Assembly (NCBI RefSeq): GCF_900186535.1
Contig: NZ_FYDE01000004.1
Coordinates: forward strand, 620,001-684,000
Direction of reading: 5' to 3'
Length of the DNA stretch: 64,000 bases
Source: Marasmitruncus massiliensis
GTDB taxonomy: Bacteria; Bacillota; Clostridia; Oscillospirales; Ruminococcaceae
Below the pieces are notes generated by a model that saw nothing but the letters and a program-made list of their open reading frames with translations, had not been told where the DNA came from and searched no databases. The translations under genes were made by a program, and so were the position numbers. Positions 25,382 through 35,362 of the stretch are shown piece after piece. Position 1 is the stretch's first letter; every line of letters starts with the position of its first letter.

Positions 25382-25936
25382 ATGAACGAAAAGGTAAAGT
25401 TCTATAACGAAAAGATGGAAAAAACCATCCACGCGCTGGAAAAGGAATATGGCGCAATCCGTGCGGGCAGAGCCAATCCCGCCGTGCTGGACAAAATCAT
25501 GGTTGACTATTATGGAACACCTACCCAGATTCAGTCCATGGCTGCCATTTCTGTTGCGGAGGCAAGAATTCTTGTCATTCAGCCGTGGGACAAATCCACC
25601 TTGAAAGCGATTGAAAAGGCGATTCAGACCTCCGACCTTGGAATTAACCCCGCAAACGACGGAACTGTGCTGCGTATTGTCTTCCCACAGCTGACAGAGG
25701 AACGCAGAAAAGACATCTGTAAACAGGTCCGCAAAGAAGCGGAAGAAGCCAAAGTTGCAATCCGTTCGATCCGCCGTGATGCAAACGAAAAGTTCAAGGC
25801 GATGAAAAAGGCCAGTGAAATCAGTGAAGACGAGCAGAAGGACCTCGAGGATTCTACCCAGAAACTGACGGATAAATTCTGCAAAACGATTGACGACCTT
25901 TCGGCCAAAAAAGAAAAGGAAATCCTTGAGATCTGA
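25382..25936 (+). CDS. frr: Ribosome recycling factor
   Basis: Splits post-termination ribosomes with EF-G. The 184 residues cover the whole L-shaped fold: EKTIHALEKEYGAIRAGRANP, YGTPTQIQSMAAISV and the C-terminal long helices. RBS AAGGAGGCATAATC stands before ATG 25382, within two bases of the pyrH stop. Confidence 0.98.
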   Translation: MNEKVKFYNEKMEKTIHALEKEYGAIRAGRANPAVLDKIMVDYYGTPTQIQSMAAISVAEARILVIQPWDKSTLKAIEKAIQTSDLGINPANDGTVLRIVFPQLTEERRKDICKQVRKEAEEAKVAIRSIRRDANEKFKAMKKASEISEDEQKDLEDSTQKLTDKFCKTIDDLSAKKEKEILEI

Positions 25937-25956
25937 TTCCAGAACGGAGTTGTCAA

Positions 25957-26685
25957 ATGGCACAATCATTGCTTGCGCATGTGCCGGCGGATACGCTGCC
26001 GGCACATATCGGGATTATTATGGACGGCAACGGCAGATGGGCGACCAAGCGGGGATTGCCCCGCAGCGCCGGCCACAAGCAGGGCGCCGATACATTCAGT
26101 AAAATTGCAAGACACTGCAGGGAAATTGGCATCCCGTTTCTGACCGCCTATGCTTTCTCCACGGAAAACTGGCGGCGTCCGGCTGATGAAGTCGGCGAAA
26201 TCATGGGACTGCTGCGCAGGTATCTGAAGGATACGAAGCTGCATCAGGATGAAAATGCGAGAATTTGCTTTTTGGGCGACAGGGAGCCGCTTGCGGACGA
26301 TATCAAAGAGATGATGGAACAGGTTGAGCACGAAAGCGCTCACCGGACAGGCATTACGATCAATCTGGCGCTGAATTACGGAGGGCGGGACGAGATCATT
26401 CATGCGGTTCGCCGCCTTTCCGCCCAATGTGCTTCCGGCGAATTCAAGCCGGAGGACATTGATGAAGACCTGCTGTCAAGGCAGCTTTATACCGCGGGGC
26501 AGCCGGACCCCGATCTGATTATCCGCCCCAGCGGAGAGATGCGCACTTCCAATTTTCTTTTATGGCAGTCCGCCTATTCGGAACTGGTCTTTATGGATGT
26601 GTTATGGCCGGACTTTACGCCGGCACATCTGGATCACGCAATTCTGGAGTATCTGAACCGCACCCGGCGCTTCGGCGGCATTTAA
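25957..26685 (+). CDS. uppS: Undecaprenyl diphosphate synthase
   Basis: Condenses eight IPP units with FPP to give C55-PP, the lipid carrier for the cell wall. The 242-residue protein has HIGIIMDGNGRWATKRGLPRSAGHKQGA (catalytic Asp in IMDGNGRW), TAYAFSTENWRRP and DPDLIIRPSGEMRTSNFLLWQSAYSELVF. It sits 20 bp after frr and upstream of cdsA and dxr, the conserved Firmicutes order. Confidence 0.97.
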   Translation: MAQSLLAHVPADTLPAHIGIIMDGNGRWATKRGLPRSAGHKQGADTFSKIARHCREIGIPFLTAYAFSTENWRRPADEVGEIMGLLRRYLKDTKLHQDENARICFLGDREPLADDIKEMMEQVEHESAHRTGITINLALNYGGRDEIIHAVRRLSAQCASGEFKPEDIDEDLLSRQLYTAGQPDPDLIIRPSGEMRTSNFLLWQSAYSELVFMDVLWPDFTPAHLDHAILEYLNRTRRFGGI

Positions 26686-26739
26686 TGCGGCCGCGTATTT
26701 CCAATGGCGCATCGTGCATGCGGCAGAATGGAGCTTTTT

Positions 26740-27585
26740 ATGAAAACAAGAGTCATCAGTTCGTTAATCGGACTGGTTGTCCTGATTCTGGTATTGCTGA
26801 TGTTCAATACGATCGTGCTGAATATTGCGGTGGCGGTGATTTCTCTGATTGCTGTGTATGAATTACTCTGCGCCACCGGATGCCGTCAGTATCGCGTCCT
26901 TTTTTTCCTGTCTATGACATTTGCCGCTTTGGTTCCATTTTTCCCGGTTCGCTTTGTTGCGCAGAACCTGATGGTGATCTGTTATGTCTATGTATTGGCG
27001 GTTTTCCTGCTCCTTTTAAAGACGCATGAACATCTGCGCGTCGAGCAGGTGGCAATCAGCGTGATGTGCAGCCTGCTGATCCCGTTTTCGCTGACGACAC
27101 TTGTATATCAGCGGGACAGCCATGGTGCAACACTTGGGATTTTTTATGTGCTGATCTCTCTGGGCAGCGCATGGCTTTCTGATACAGGGGCTTATTTCGC
27201 GGGGCGCGCTTTCGGCCGCCGCAAGCTGGCGCCTCAGATCAGCCCTAAGAAAACGGTGGAAGGAGCGATTGGCGGCGCTGTTTTTGCGGCGTTCACCATG
27301 CTGTTCGTCGCGTGGCTGTATGCGTTGATGGTGTCTTATGTAGGATATGAAATGGATGTTTTTTATCTGAGACTTCTTTGCATGATGCCCGCTTTAACGG
27401 CGGTCAGCATTTTGGGAGATTTGTCGGCATCGGTGATTAAACGCCAGTTCGGGGTTAAGGACTATGGGTCTATCATGCCGGGCCACGGCGGCGTCATGGA
27501 TCGTTTTGACAGCGCTTTGACAGTGGCGCCTCTTGTCTATCTGATCAGCCAGTGGATTCCGCTGGCACAGCTTGTGGTAAAGTGA
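26740..27585 (+). CDS. cdsA: Phosphatidate cytidylyltransferase
   Basis: Makes CDP-diacylglycerol from phosphatidic acid and CTP in the membrane. The protein has 281 residues with about 7-8 hydrophobic helices. The C-terminal signature SILGDLSASVIKRQFGVKDYGSIMPGHGGVMDRFDS contains the metal-binding Asp residues. ATG 26740 (MKTRVISS) has GGAG 6 nt upstream; a longer frame to 26704 lacks an RBS and is not family-like. Confidence 0.95.
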   Translation: MKTRVISSLIGLVVLILVLLMFNTIVLNIAVAVISLIAVYELLCATGCRQYRVLFFLSMTFAALVPFFPVRFVAQNLMVICYVYVLAVFLLLLKTHEHLRVEQVAISVMCSLLIPFSLTTLVYQRDSHGATLGIFYVLISLGSAWLSDTGAYFAGRAFGRRKLAPQISPKKTVEGAIGGAVFAAFTMLFVAWLYALMVSYVGYEMDVFYLRLLCMMPALTAVSILGDLSASVIKRQFGVKDYGSIMPGHGGVMDRFDSALTVAPLVYLISQWIPLAQLVVK

Positions 27586-27594
27586 GGTCCCCTA

Positions 27595-28755
27595 TTGAAA
27601 AAAATTGCTTTATTGGGGTCAACCGGTTCCATCGGTACCCAGACATTGTTTTCCTGTAAGAATTTGGGATATCAGGTGAACGTTCTCGCGGCAAACAGGA
27701 ATGTATCACTTTTGGAGCGGCAGGCGAGGGAGTTCACCCCTCGCTATGTTGCAATTATGGATAAAAACGCGTATTCCGATCTGAAAACCCGGCTTGCGGA
27801 TACTTCTGTCCGCCTGCTGGCCGGTGCGGATGGTTTGTGTGAAGCGGCAGCACTTGACGGCAACGAGCTTGTGTGCAACGCCGTAACCGGTATAGCCGGC
27901 CTCCGGCCTACGCTTGCGGCGCTGGAAGCCGGCAAGACCCTGGCCCTTGCCAATAAGGAAACGCTGGTCGCCGGGGGAAAACTCGTTTTGGAGACGGCGG
28001 CAAAAAACGGCGTAAAAATTCTGCCGGTGGACAGCGAGCATAGCGCCATTTTCCAGTGCCTGCAGGGAAACGAACAAAAATCTTTACGCAAGATCATCCT
28101 CACCGCGTCGGGCGGCCCGTTCCGGGGGAAAACTTATGCGGAACTGGAAGGAATGACCCGCATGGACGCGCTGCGCCATCCAAACTGGTCCATGGGCGCA
28201 AAAATCACGGTGGATTCCGCCACGCTTATGAATAAGGGGCTCGAATTTATCGAAGCCATGTGGTTGTTTGATTTGGCTCCGGAGCAGATTGAAGTGGTCG
28301 TGCACCCGCAGAGTGTGCTTCATTCGGCGGTGGAATATGAGGACGGTTCGGTCATCGGGCAGTTGGGCGTACCGGATATGCGGATTCCGATTCAATACGC
28401 GCTGACCTATCCCCATCGCGCGCCGAGCGGTGTGAAGCCGCTTTCCTTAACGGAATGCAGCAGCCTGACCTTTGAAAAGCCGGATATTGATACTTTCGTC
28501 TGCTTAAAATATTGCATTGAGGCGATTCGCAGGGGCGGGCTGTATCCCTGCGCGGTAAACGGTGCCAATGAACAGGCAGTGGCGCTGTTCCTTGAGGGTA
28601 AACTTGGCTTTAACGGCATTGGGCGCTGTGTGAAGCATGTGCTGGACAACCTCAAGTGTGAATCACAGGGTGCCTATACATTGGAGCAGGTGCTGGAAAC
28701 CGACCTTGCCGCGCGGGAGCAGGTGCTGGCATATTGCCGGGGAAATCGAGAATAG
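27595..28755 (+). CDS. dxr: 1-deoxy-D-xylulose-5-phosphate reductoisomerase
   Basis: First committed step of the MEP isoprenoid pathway (DXP to MEP, NADPH, divalent metal). The 386-residue protein opens KKIALLGSTGSIGTQTL (NADPH site). It contains the metal/substrate motifs PVDSEHSAIFQCL and TASGGPFRGK, and later SMGAKITVDSATLMNKGLE. The start is TTG 27595, with GTGAGG 7 nt upstream; no closer ATG exists. Confidence 0.97.
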   Translation: MKKIALLGSTGSIGTQTLFSCKNLGYQVNVLAANRNVSLLERQAREFTPRYVAIMDKNAYSDLKTRLADTSVRLLAGADGLCEAAALDGNELVCNAVTGIAGLRPTLAALEAGKTLALANKETLVAGGKLVLETAAKNGVKILPVDSEHSAIFQCLQGNEQKSLRKIILTASGGPFRGKTYAELEGMTRMDALRHPNWSMGAKITVDSATLMNKGLEFIEAMWLFDLAPEQIEVVVHPQSVLHSAVEYEDGSVIGQLGVPDMRIPIQYALTYPHRAPSGVKPLSLTECSSLTFEKPDIDTFVCLKYCIEAIRRGGLYPCAVNGANEQAVALFLEGKLGFNGIGRCVKHVLDNLKCESQGAYTLEQVLETDLAAREQVLAYCRGNRE

Positions 28756-28809
28756 TATATAGGGGCGGGATGCCCCTATTTCGTTCTGATGGAAAATGAG
28801 AGGTTTCGT

Positions 28810-29835
28810 ATGAATATTGTCTTTCAGGTAATCATAGCGGTTTTGGTGTTCGGGGTTTTGATTTTTGTACATGAGCTCGGGCACTTTACAGTCGGCAAGC
28901 TTTCCGGCATGCGTGTCAACGAATTTGCAATCGGTATGGGCCCCGCGATTTGGCACAGGCAGAAGGGGGAAACCAAATATGCGCTGCGCCTTTTTCCGAT
29001 CGGCGGTTATGTAGCGGTGGAAGGGGAGGACGAAGACAGCTCCGACCCCAGGGCGTTCTGCAATGTCCGCCTTTGGAAACGGATTCTGTTTGTCTGCGCC
29101 GGGGCAATCATGAACCTTTTGCTGGGATTTGTCATTTTGTCGATTCTGGTGGGCCTGCGCACTTCGCTCCCGACCACGATTGTCTCCGATTTCCGGGAGG
29201 GCGCGACGAGCAACGCTTACCTCCAACGCTACGATAAAATCCTCAAAATCAACGGAAACAGCGTTTTTACCGCGAATGACGTTACGTTTTCCATGATCAG
29301 CGATAAGGATGGGATTGTGGATTTTACGGTCCTGCGGGATGGTAAAAAGCTGGAGATTCCGGGCATAGACTTCGGCATGCAGGTAGAGGAGGACGGAACC
29401 CGCCTGATCAATCTGGATTTTTACGTGTTTTCCGCGCAGAAAACTTTTTGGGGCAGTGTGAAGTACACGTTCCTGTGGATGTTCTCCATTGTCCGGCAGG
29501 TTTGGCTTTCGCTGGCGAATTTGCTGACGGGGAATTTCACGATGTCCGAATTGTCGGGTCCCGTGGGGGTTTCCACAGCAATCGGGCAGGCGAGTTCGGC
29601 CGGTATGGGCACGCTTCTGCTGCTCATTGGGTTTATTACGGTCAATATCGGCGTTTTTAACCTGCTGCCGGTTCCGGCTTTGGATGGCGGACGCCTGATT
29701 TTCCTGCTGATTGAACTGATTTTACGCCGCCCGGTCAATCCGAAATACGAGGGCTATGTGCATGCCGCCGGTTTTGTCGCCCTGATGGGGCTGATGCTGG
29801 TGGTTACGTTTAATGATATTGTAAGACTTTTTTAG
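28810..29835 (+). CDS. rseP: Site-2-type membrane metalloprotease RseP/RasP
   Basis: Intramembrane zinc protease that cleaves anti-sigma factors and signal-peptide remnants. The 341-residue protein has HELGH (H21-E22-H25) in the first transmembrane helix, a central PDZ domain (about 110-180, with YLQRYDKILKINGNSV) and the second metal/catalytic motif NLLPVPALDGGR in a C-terminal helix. ATG 28810 has GAGAGG upstream. It lies between dxr and ispG, a typical Firmicutes neighbourhood. Confidence 0.95.
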   Translation: MNIVFQVIIAVLVFGVLIFVHELGHFTVGKLSGMRVNEFAIGMGPAIWHRQKGETKYALRLFPIGGYVAVEGEDEDSSDPRAFCNVRLWKRILFVCAGAIMNLLLGFVILSILVGLRTSLPTTIVSDFREGATSNAYLQRYDKILKINGNSVFTANDVTFSMISDKDGIVDFTVLRDGKKLEIPGIDFGMQVEEDGTRLINLDFYVFSAQKTFWGSVKYTFLWMFSIVRQVWLSLANLLTGNFTMSELSGPVGVSTAIGQASSAGMGTLLLLIGFITVNIGVFNLLPVPALDGGRLIFLLIELILRRPVNPKYEGYVHAAGFVALMGLMLVVTFNDIVRLF

Positions 29836-29855
29836 CGGACAGATAGGATGGTAAC

Positions 29856-30893
29856 ATGTCAAGGACAGTGAAAGTAGGAAACAGAACCATCGGCGGCGGC
29901 GCGCCGGTCACCGTGCAGTCGATGCTGAATATTCCGGCGGAAGATCTGGAAGGGAGCGTCCGGCAGGCAAAGGCGCTGGAAGCGGCGGGCTGTGAAATCA
30001 TCCGCGCGGCGGTGCCTGACCTGAACGCGGTCAGGCTGATTCCCGCGCTCAAGCAGGCGGTAAAGGTTCCGGTGGTGGCGGATATCCATTTTGATTACCG
30101 CATCGCTTTGGAATGCGTGGCGGCAGGGGTGGATAAAATCCGAATCAATCCCGGCAACATCGGGGACGACAGCCGCGTGAAGCAGGTTGCGGACGCGTGC
30201 CGGACAGCGGGCATCCCGATTCGAATCGGCGTCAATTCAGGCTCGGTGGAAAAGCAGCTTCTTGCGAAATACGGCTCCCCGACCCCGCAGGCGCTGGTAG
30301 ACAGCGCGCTCTACCATGTGCGCCTTCTGGAAAAATATGATTTCCGGGACATTGTGATTTCCATGAAATCGTCCAACGTGCCGGATATGATTGCGGCCTA
30401 TCGTCTGGCGGCACAGCAGACCGACTATCCGCTGCACCTCGGCGTGACAGAAGCCGGAACCAGCAGGATGGGCCTCATTAAAAGCGCGGTCGGCATCGGC
30501 TCGCTTTTGTGCGACGGCATCGGGGATACGATTCGTGTTTCGCTGACCGCCGACCCCGTTGAGGAAGTCTATGCCGCGCGGGATATTCTCAAAGCGATCG
30601 GCAGACCGGGGTGCGGCGTGCAGATCATCTCCTGCCCGACCTGCGGGCGCACCAAAATCGATTTGATCCCCCTTGCGGACAAGGTGGAAAAAGCGCTGTC
30701 CGGATGCCGCAAGGACCTCAAGGTAGCGGTGATGGGCTGCATTGTCAACGGGCCGGGAGAAGCCCGCGAGGCCGATATCGGCATTGCCGGCGGAAACGGC
30801 GAAGCGCTGCTGTTTAAAAAGGGCATAGTTGTTGGCAAATACCCCGAGAGCGAAATATTGAAGATTCTTCTTCATGAGATAGAAACTATGTAA
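29856..30893 (+). CDS. ispG: 4-hydroxy-3-methylbut-2-en-1-yl diphosphate synthase (flavodoxin/ferredoxin)
   Basis: [4Fe-4S] enzyme of the MEP pathway converting MEcPP to HMBPP. The protein has 345 residues. It starts with the TIM-barrel segment VGNRTIGGGAPVTVQSMLN; the cluster cysteines are in CPTCGRTKID (C260, C263) and MGCIVNGPGEA (about 295), and the conserved Glu is in the latter. RBS AGGATGG precedes ATG 29856. Its partner IspH is fused to S1 earlier in the window. Confidence 0.97.
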   Translation: MSRTVKVGNRTIGGGAPVTVQSMLNIPAEDLEGSVRQAKALEAAGCEIIRAAVPDLNAVRLIPALKQAVKVPVVADIHFDYRIALECVAAGVDKIRINPGNIGDDSRVKQVADACRTAGIPIRIGVNSGSVEKQLLAKYGSPTPQALVDSALYHVRLLEKYDFRDIVISMKSSNVPDMIAAYRLAAQQTDYPLHLGVTEAGTSRMGLIKSAVGIGSLLCDGIGDTIRVSLTADPVEEVYAARDILKAIGRPGCGVQIISCPTCGRTKIDLIPLADKVEKALSGCRKDLKVAVMGCIVNGPGEAREADIGIAGGNGEALLFKKGIVVGKYPESEILKILLHEIETM

Positions 30894-30928
30894 TCTTTGA
30901 GAAATAGATCTGTTTGGAGTGTTGTACC

Positions 30929-33900
30929 TTGGCATCGTTTATGGAAATTTTTGGCGGATATCTGACAACACCGCCAAACGGGGGGCTCCTGTGCGGAGAA
31001 GTCTGCGGCCTGACCATTTGGCAGGAAAAACGGGAAATGACTGTCCGGCTGAGTCTGGATGAGCTGCAGCCCTATTCGGAGCTGGCGCAGCTCCAGCGCA
31101 GCCTCTGCGCTACCCTGCAGCTACACGAAGTACATATCTGCCCCAGTTATCCGTCAAAGCTGTTTACCTGCGACTATGTTCCCGAAATCATTGCGCGTCT
31201 CGGGAACATGGGTGTGCCGGTCAACGGCTTTTTCAATGGCTGCAAATGCGATTATATCGGCTCGACACTGCGCATTTACCTGACGCATGGCGGGCAGGAA
31301 CTTTTGGAGGGAATCCACTGTGCAAACCGAATTGCGCAGGTTATTGCCGAAGAATTCTCCCTTTCGCTTCAAGTGGAGTTTGACGGCGTGCTGGAGGTTG
31401 CACCGGACAGTGCGTTATATCAGGATGTGGTGGAGAAGGTTCGCCCTGCGCCGATCGCCTATGTGCCGCCCGCGCCGCAGGACAAGCCCGCGGATTCCGT
31501 GGCTGCCGAGCGCCCTGCGCCCGCGAAGCTCAGTTTTGACGCGGAATCTTTGCCGTTTGAGCCGAATTCCATGGTGGCGCTTTACGGAAATCCCCCAAAG
31601 GGAAAACCGCAGGAGATGGCGCAGGTCAATATTGAAAGCGGAGCGGTCACTGTCTGGGGCGACGTGTTTAAAATAGACCGCCGGACAAGCCGTGATGAAA
31701 AAACATTGATTCTTTCCATCTATTTTACCGATTATACCGGTTCTTACTGCGCGAAAGTGATCGGACGCTTTGATAAAAAAATGAAGGACCTTGACGAACT
31801 CAAGGAGGGCAATACCGTAGTTATGCACGGCATGATTGAGTTTGATCGCTTCGATCATGAAAACGTCCTGCGCCCGGACAGTATCGCTGTGGTGAAAAAG
31901 ACAGTGCGGCGGGATTTAAGCGAAGAGAAGCGGGTTGAACTGCATATGCACTCCAATATGTCCGCCATGGACGGCATGACGCCCGCCGCCAAACTGGTAC
32001 AGCGCGCGTATGAATTCGGGCATAAAGCGGTTGCCATCACCGACCATGGCGTGGCGCAGGCCTTCCCGGACTGCATGAATGCGGTTGGAAAAATTCGAAA
32101 GGGCGGCGGCAATATCAAAGTCATCTATGGGGTGGAAGCATACTTTGTAGATGATGTGGTACATGCCGTCAGCGGGACGGCACAGCGGGGATTTGAGGAA
32201 GAAATCATCGTATTCGACATTGAGACGACCGGCTTGTCGGCCGCGACCGAGCGCATTACGGAAATCGGCGCGGTGAAGCTGCGGGGCGGCGAAATCGTCG
32301 ACCGGATGGACACATTTGTCAATCCGGAGCGCGCGATTCCGTATGAGATCACAAAGCTGACTGGAATTACCGATGATGATGTGCGCAGTGCTCCCTCGGA
32401 AAAAGAGGCACTGAACCTGTTTTACGAGTTCTGCGGAGGCGACGACGCGGTGCTTGTCGCGCATAACGCCCCGTTTGATACCAGCTTTATCAGACAGGCG
32501 GCAAAGCGCAGCGGCGTGGGATATCGATTTACTGCCGTTGACACGGTGGTGATGTCCCGCTCTTTGTTTCCGGAACTGAAACGGCATAAGCTCGACCTTG
32601 TTGCAAAGCATCTGGGGCTGGAAGACTTCAACCACCACCGTGCCTGCGACGATGCGGAGATTCTCGCGAAGATCTTTCAGAAGATGATGGGCATTTTGAA
32701 AACGCAGAAAGGCTGTGACTGCATCGAACGAATCAATACTTCGCTTGCCGCAGTTGACGTCAAAAAATCGCCGATCTATCACCAGATTCTGCTGGTGCGC
32801 AACTACGAAGGGCTTCGCAACCTCTACCGGCTGATCTCCCTTTCCCATCTGGATTACTACGCCAAGAAGCCCCGTATCCCGAAAAGCAAACTGATGGAGT
32901 ACAGGGAGGGGCTTCTGGTGGGGAGCGCCTGCGAAGCCGGACAGCTTTACAGGGCAATTACAGAGGGAAAAAGCTGGGGAGACCTCTGCGAACTCGCAAA
33001 ATTCTATGATTATCTGGAAATTCAACCGCTTGGGAACAACGAATTTATGGTGCGCAGCAATCAGGTTCCGAGTGTGGATACGCTGAAAGAATATAACGAA
33101 ACGATTGTGAAACTCGGTGAAAAGCTGCATATTCCGGTTGTCGCAACCTGCGACGTCCATTTTCTGGACGCCGGCGACGCGAAATTCCGCGCGATCCTGA
33201 TGGCGGGCATGGGGTTCTCCGATGCCGACCAGCAGGCTCCGCTGTTTTTGCGCACCACCGATGAAATGCTCAAAGAGTTTGCCTATCTCGGTGCCGAAAA
33301 AGCGCACGAAGTGGTCATTGCCAACACCAATCTGATCGCCGATATGATTGAGGAGATCAAGCCGATTCCGGACGGAACGTTTACGCCGACCATCCCAGGT
33401 TCGGACGAAGATATTCAGCGTATCACCTGGGAAAAAGCAAAATCCATGTACGGTTATGAAGGGCAGGTTCCCGAGCTTGTGGAGAAGCGTCTCAACCGGG
33501 AGCTTGGATCGATTATCAAACATGGTTTCGCGGTTCTGTATATGATCGCGCAGAAGCTGGTGGCCAAGAGCGAGGAGGGGGGCTACCATGTCGGTTCCCG
33601 TGGCTCCGTCGGCTCTTCGTTTGTCGCGACGATGGCGGGCATCTCCGAAGTGAACCCGCTTCCGCCGCACTATTACTGCCCGAACTGCAGGCACAGCGAA
33701 TTTATCACCGACGGGTCGGTGGGTTCCGGTTTTGACCTGCCGGAGAAAGTTTGCCCCAAGTGCGGGACAACCTATAAGCAGGACGGCCACGATATCCCGT
33801 TTGAAACGTTCCTCGGATTCGACGGTGATAAGGCGCCGGATATCGACCTGAACTTTTCCGGCGAGTACCAGTCGCAGATTCACAAATACACCGAAGAGCT

Positions 33901-35266
33901 GTTCGGCTCCACCCACGTATTTAAGGCGGGCACGATTTCTACTGTTGCGGAAAAGACCGCCTATGGCTTTGTCAAAAAATACGCGCAGGAACGCGGGCTG
34001 GTGATGACCCGCGCGGAAGAGGAACGCCTTGCATTGGGCTGTACGGGTGTCAAACGCACGACCGGGCAGCACCCCGGCGGCATGGTTGTCGTGCCCTCCA
34101 ACCATGAGGTTTACGACTTTACGGCGGTGCAGCGCCCGGCGGATGACGCGACATCCGATATTACTACCACCCATTTCGACTTCCACTCCCTGCACGACAC
34201 GATTCTGAAGCTGGATGAGCTTGGCCACGATGTTCCGACCATGTATAAGTATCTTGAAGACATGACAGGCATCAATGTCAATGACGTTCCGATGAACGAC
34301 CGGAAGGTGATGAGCCTTTTTGTGTCCACCGAGGCGCTCGGCGTCACGGAGGAGGAGATTGGCTGCAACACCGGGACGCTGGGCATCCCGGAGTTTGGCA
34401 CCAACTTTGTACGGGGCATGCTGATTGAAGCGCAGCCGAAGAATTTTTCCGACCTGCTCCAGATTTCCGGGCTTTCGCATGGCACGGATGTTTGGCTTGG
34501 CAACGCGCAGGAGCTGATCAAAAACAAGACCTGCACGATTTCCAACGTGATCGGAACGCGTGACAGTATCATGACCTACCTGCTCCACAAAGGTCTGGAA
34601 CCCAAAATGGCGTTTAAAATCATGGAAATTACCCGTAAGGGCAACGCCCCCCGCCTGCTGACCGAGGAGCACATGAATGCGATGCGGGAGCATGGCGTCC
34701 CGCAGTGGTATATCGACAGCTGCCTGAAGATCAAATACATGTTCCCGAAGGCACATGCCGCGGCCTATGATATCGCGTCCATCCGGCTGTGCTGGTTCAA
34801 GGTTTACCACCCGCTGGCGTTTTACGCGGTCATCTTTACCGTCCGCGGGGATGATTTTGACGCTGAGGCGGCAGTCGCGGGTAAGCAGGCCACGCGCAAT
34901 AAGATGCAGAATCTGATTGCCATGGGAAACGAGCGCTCGGCAAAAGACGACGGCGTTCTGACGATGCTCCAGATTATCCATGAGTGTCAGGCGCGTGGCA
35001 TCCAGTTCCTGCCGGTCGACTTATATCAATCCCATTTCAATATTTATCAGGTTGAGGACGGAAAGATCCGTTTGCCCTTTATGGCGTTAAAAGGGGTCGG
35101 GGAAGCGGCGGCAAAGAACCTGTGGGAAGCGGCCCAGAAAGAGGTCTTTATCTCTGCGGATGATATTGTAAATCGCACCGGTGTTTCAAAATCGGTGATT
35201 GAAATGCTGAAAAGCATGGGGGCATTAGGTGACCTGCCTGAAACATCACAGGTTTCTTTTTTCTAA
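30929..35266 (+). CDS. polC: DNA polymerase III alpha subunit, Gram-positive type PolC
   Basis: Replicative polymerase with built-in proofreading. The 1445-residue protein holds, in order: an N-terminal domain and OB fold (about 225-330); the PHP domain starting at [14 protein letters not shown], split by the DEDD exonuclease inserted at FDIETTGL; the zinc-binding CPNC...CPKC segment in the palm region; and the polymerase core with [15 protein letters not shown] and [13 protein letters not shown] (catalytic Asp). TTG 30929 is preferred (GGAG at 30916-30919, 9 nt upstream), since the next ATG at 30941 is too far from an RBS. The gene is full length and ends just before the his promoter. Confidence 0.97.
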   Translation: MASFMEIFGGYLTTPPNGGLLCGEVCGLTIWQEKREMTVRLSLDELQPYSELAQLQRSLCATLQLHEVHICPSYPSKLFTCDYVPEIIARLGNMGVPVNGFFNGCKCDYIGSTLRIYLTHGGQELLEGIHCANRIAQVIAEEFSLSLQVEFDGVLEVAPDSALYQDVVEKVRPAPIAYVPPAPQDKPADSVAAERPAPAKLSFDAESLPFEPNSMVALYGNPPKGKPQEMAQVNIESGAVTVWGDVFKIDRRTSRDEKTLILSIYFTDYTGSYCAKVIGRFDKKMKDLDELKEGNTVVMHGMIEFDRFDHENVLRPDSIAVVKKTVRRDLSEEKRVELHMHSNMSAMDGMTPAAKLVQRAYEFGHKAVAITDHGVAQAFPDCMNAVGKIRKGGGNIKVIYGVEAYFVDDVVHAVSGTAQRGFEEEIIVFDIETTGLSAATERITEIGAVKLRGGEIVDRMDTFVNPERAIPYEITKLTGITDDDVRSAPSEKEALNLFYEFCGGDDAVLVAHNAPFDTSFIRQAAKRSGVGYRFTAVDTVVMSRSLFPELKRHKLDLVAKHLGLEDFNHHRACDDAEILAKIFQKMMGILKTQKGCDCIERINTSLAAVDVKKSPIYHQILLVRNYEGLRNLYRLISLSHLDYYAKKPRIPKSKLMEYREGLLVGSACEAGQLYRAITEGKSWGDLCELAKFYDYLEIQPLGNNEFMVRSNQVPSVDTLKEYNETIVKLGEKLHIPVVATCDVHFLDAGDAKFRAILMAGMGFSDADQQAPLFLRTTDEMLKEFAYLGAEKAHEVVIANTNLIADMIEEIKPIPDGTFTPTIPGSDEDIQRITWEKAKSMYGYEGQVPELVEKRLNRELGSIIKHGFAVLYMIAQKLVAKSEEGGYHVGSRGSVGSSFVATMAGISEVNPLPPHYYCPNCRHSEFITDGSVGSGFDLPEKVCPKCGTTYKQDGHDIPFETFLGFDGDKAPDIDLNFSGEYQSQIHKYTEELFGSTHVFKAGTISTVAEKTAYGFVKKYAQERGLVMTRAEEERLALGCTGVKRTTGQHPGGMVVVPSNHEVYDFTAVQRPADDATSDITTTHFDFHSLHDTILKLDELGHDVPTMYKYLEDMTGINVNDVPMNDRKVMSLFVSTEALGVTEEEIGCNTGTLGIPEFGTNFVRGMLIEAQPKNFSDLLQISGLSHGTDVWLGNAQELIKNKTCTISNVIGTRDSIMTYLLHKGLEPKMAFKIMEITRKGNAPRLLTEEHMNAMREHGVPQWYIDSCLKIKYMFPKAHAAAYDIASIRLCWFKVYHPLAFYAVIFTVRGDDFDAEAAVAGKQATRNKMQNLIAMGNERSAKDDGVLTMLQIIHECQARGIQFLPVDLYQSHFNIYQVEDGKIRLPFMALKGVGEAAAKNLWEAAQKEVFISADDIVNRTGVSKSVIEMLKSMGALGDLPETSQVSFF

Positions 35267-35293
35267 TTCAACAAAAAATGCAGGGGAAAACGG

Positions 35294-35322
35294 TTGACAG
35301 CATGAATTCAATGTGCTAATAT
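35294..35322 (+). promoter_or_regulatory. Promoter of the histidine operon
   Basis: A perfect TTGACA (35294-35299), a 17-bp spacer and TATAAT-like TAATAT (35317-35322), 41 bp before hisZ. Confidence 0.85.
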
Positions 35323-35334
35323 ATTAGCAAGCTA
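35315..35334. promoter_or_regulatory. Candidate operator overlapping the his promoter
   Basis: GCTAATATATTAGC (35315-35328) is a perfect 14-bp palindrome covering the -10. A third half site follows, making TTAGCAAGCTAA (35323-35334), also a perfect inverted repeat around two bases. Such nested dyads over a -10 are typical of repressor sites. No attenuator or T-box was seen in the short leader. Confidence 0.55.
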
Positions 35335-35362
35335 AAGCAATGCACGACAGCTGGAGGTTTCT

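Noticed and set aside
31916-34981. A 1021-codon minus-strand open frame inside polC
   Set aside because: Shadow of a long GC-rich gene; its residues show no known motif and the plus frame is a full PolC.
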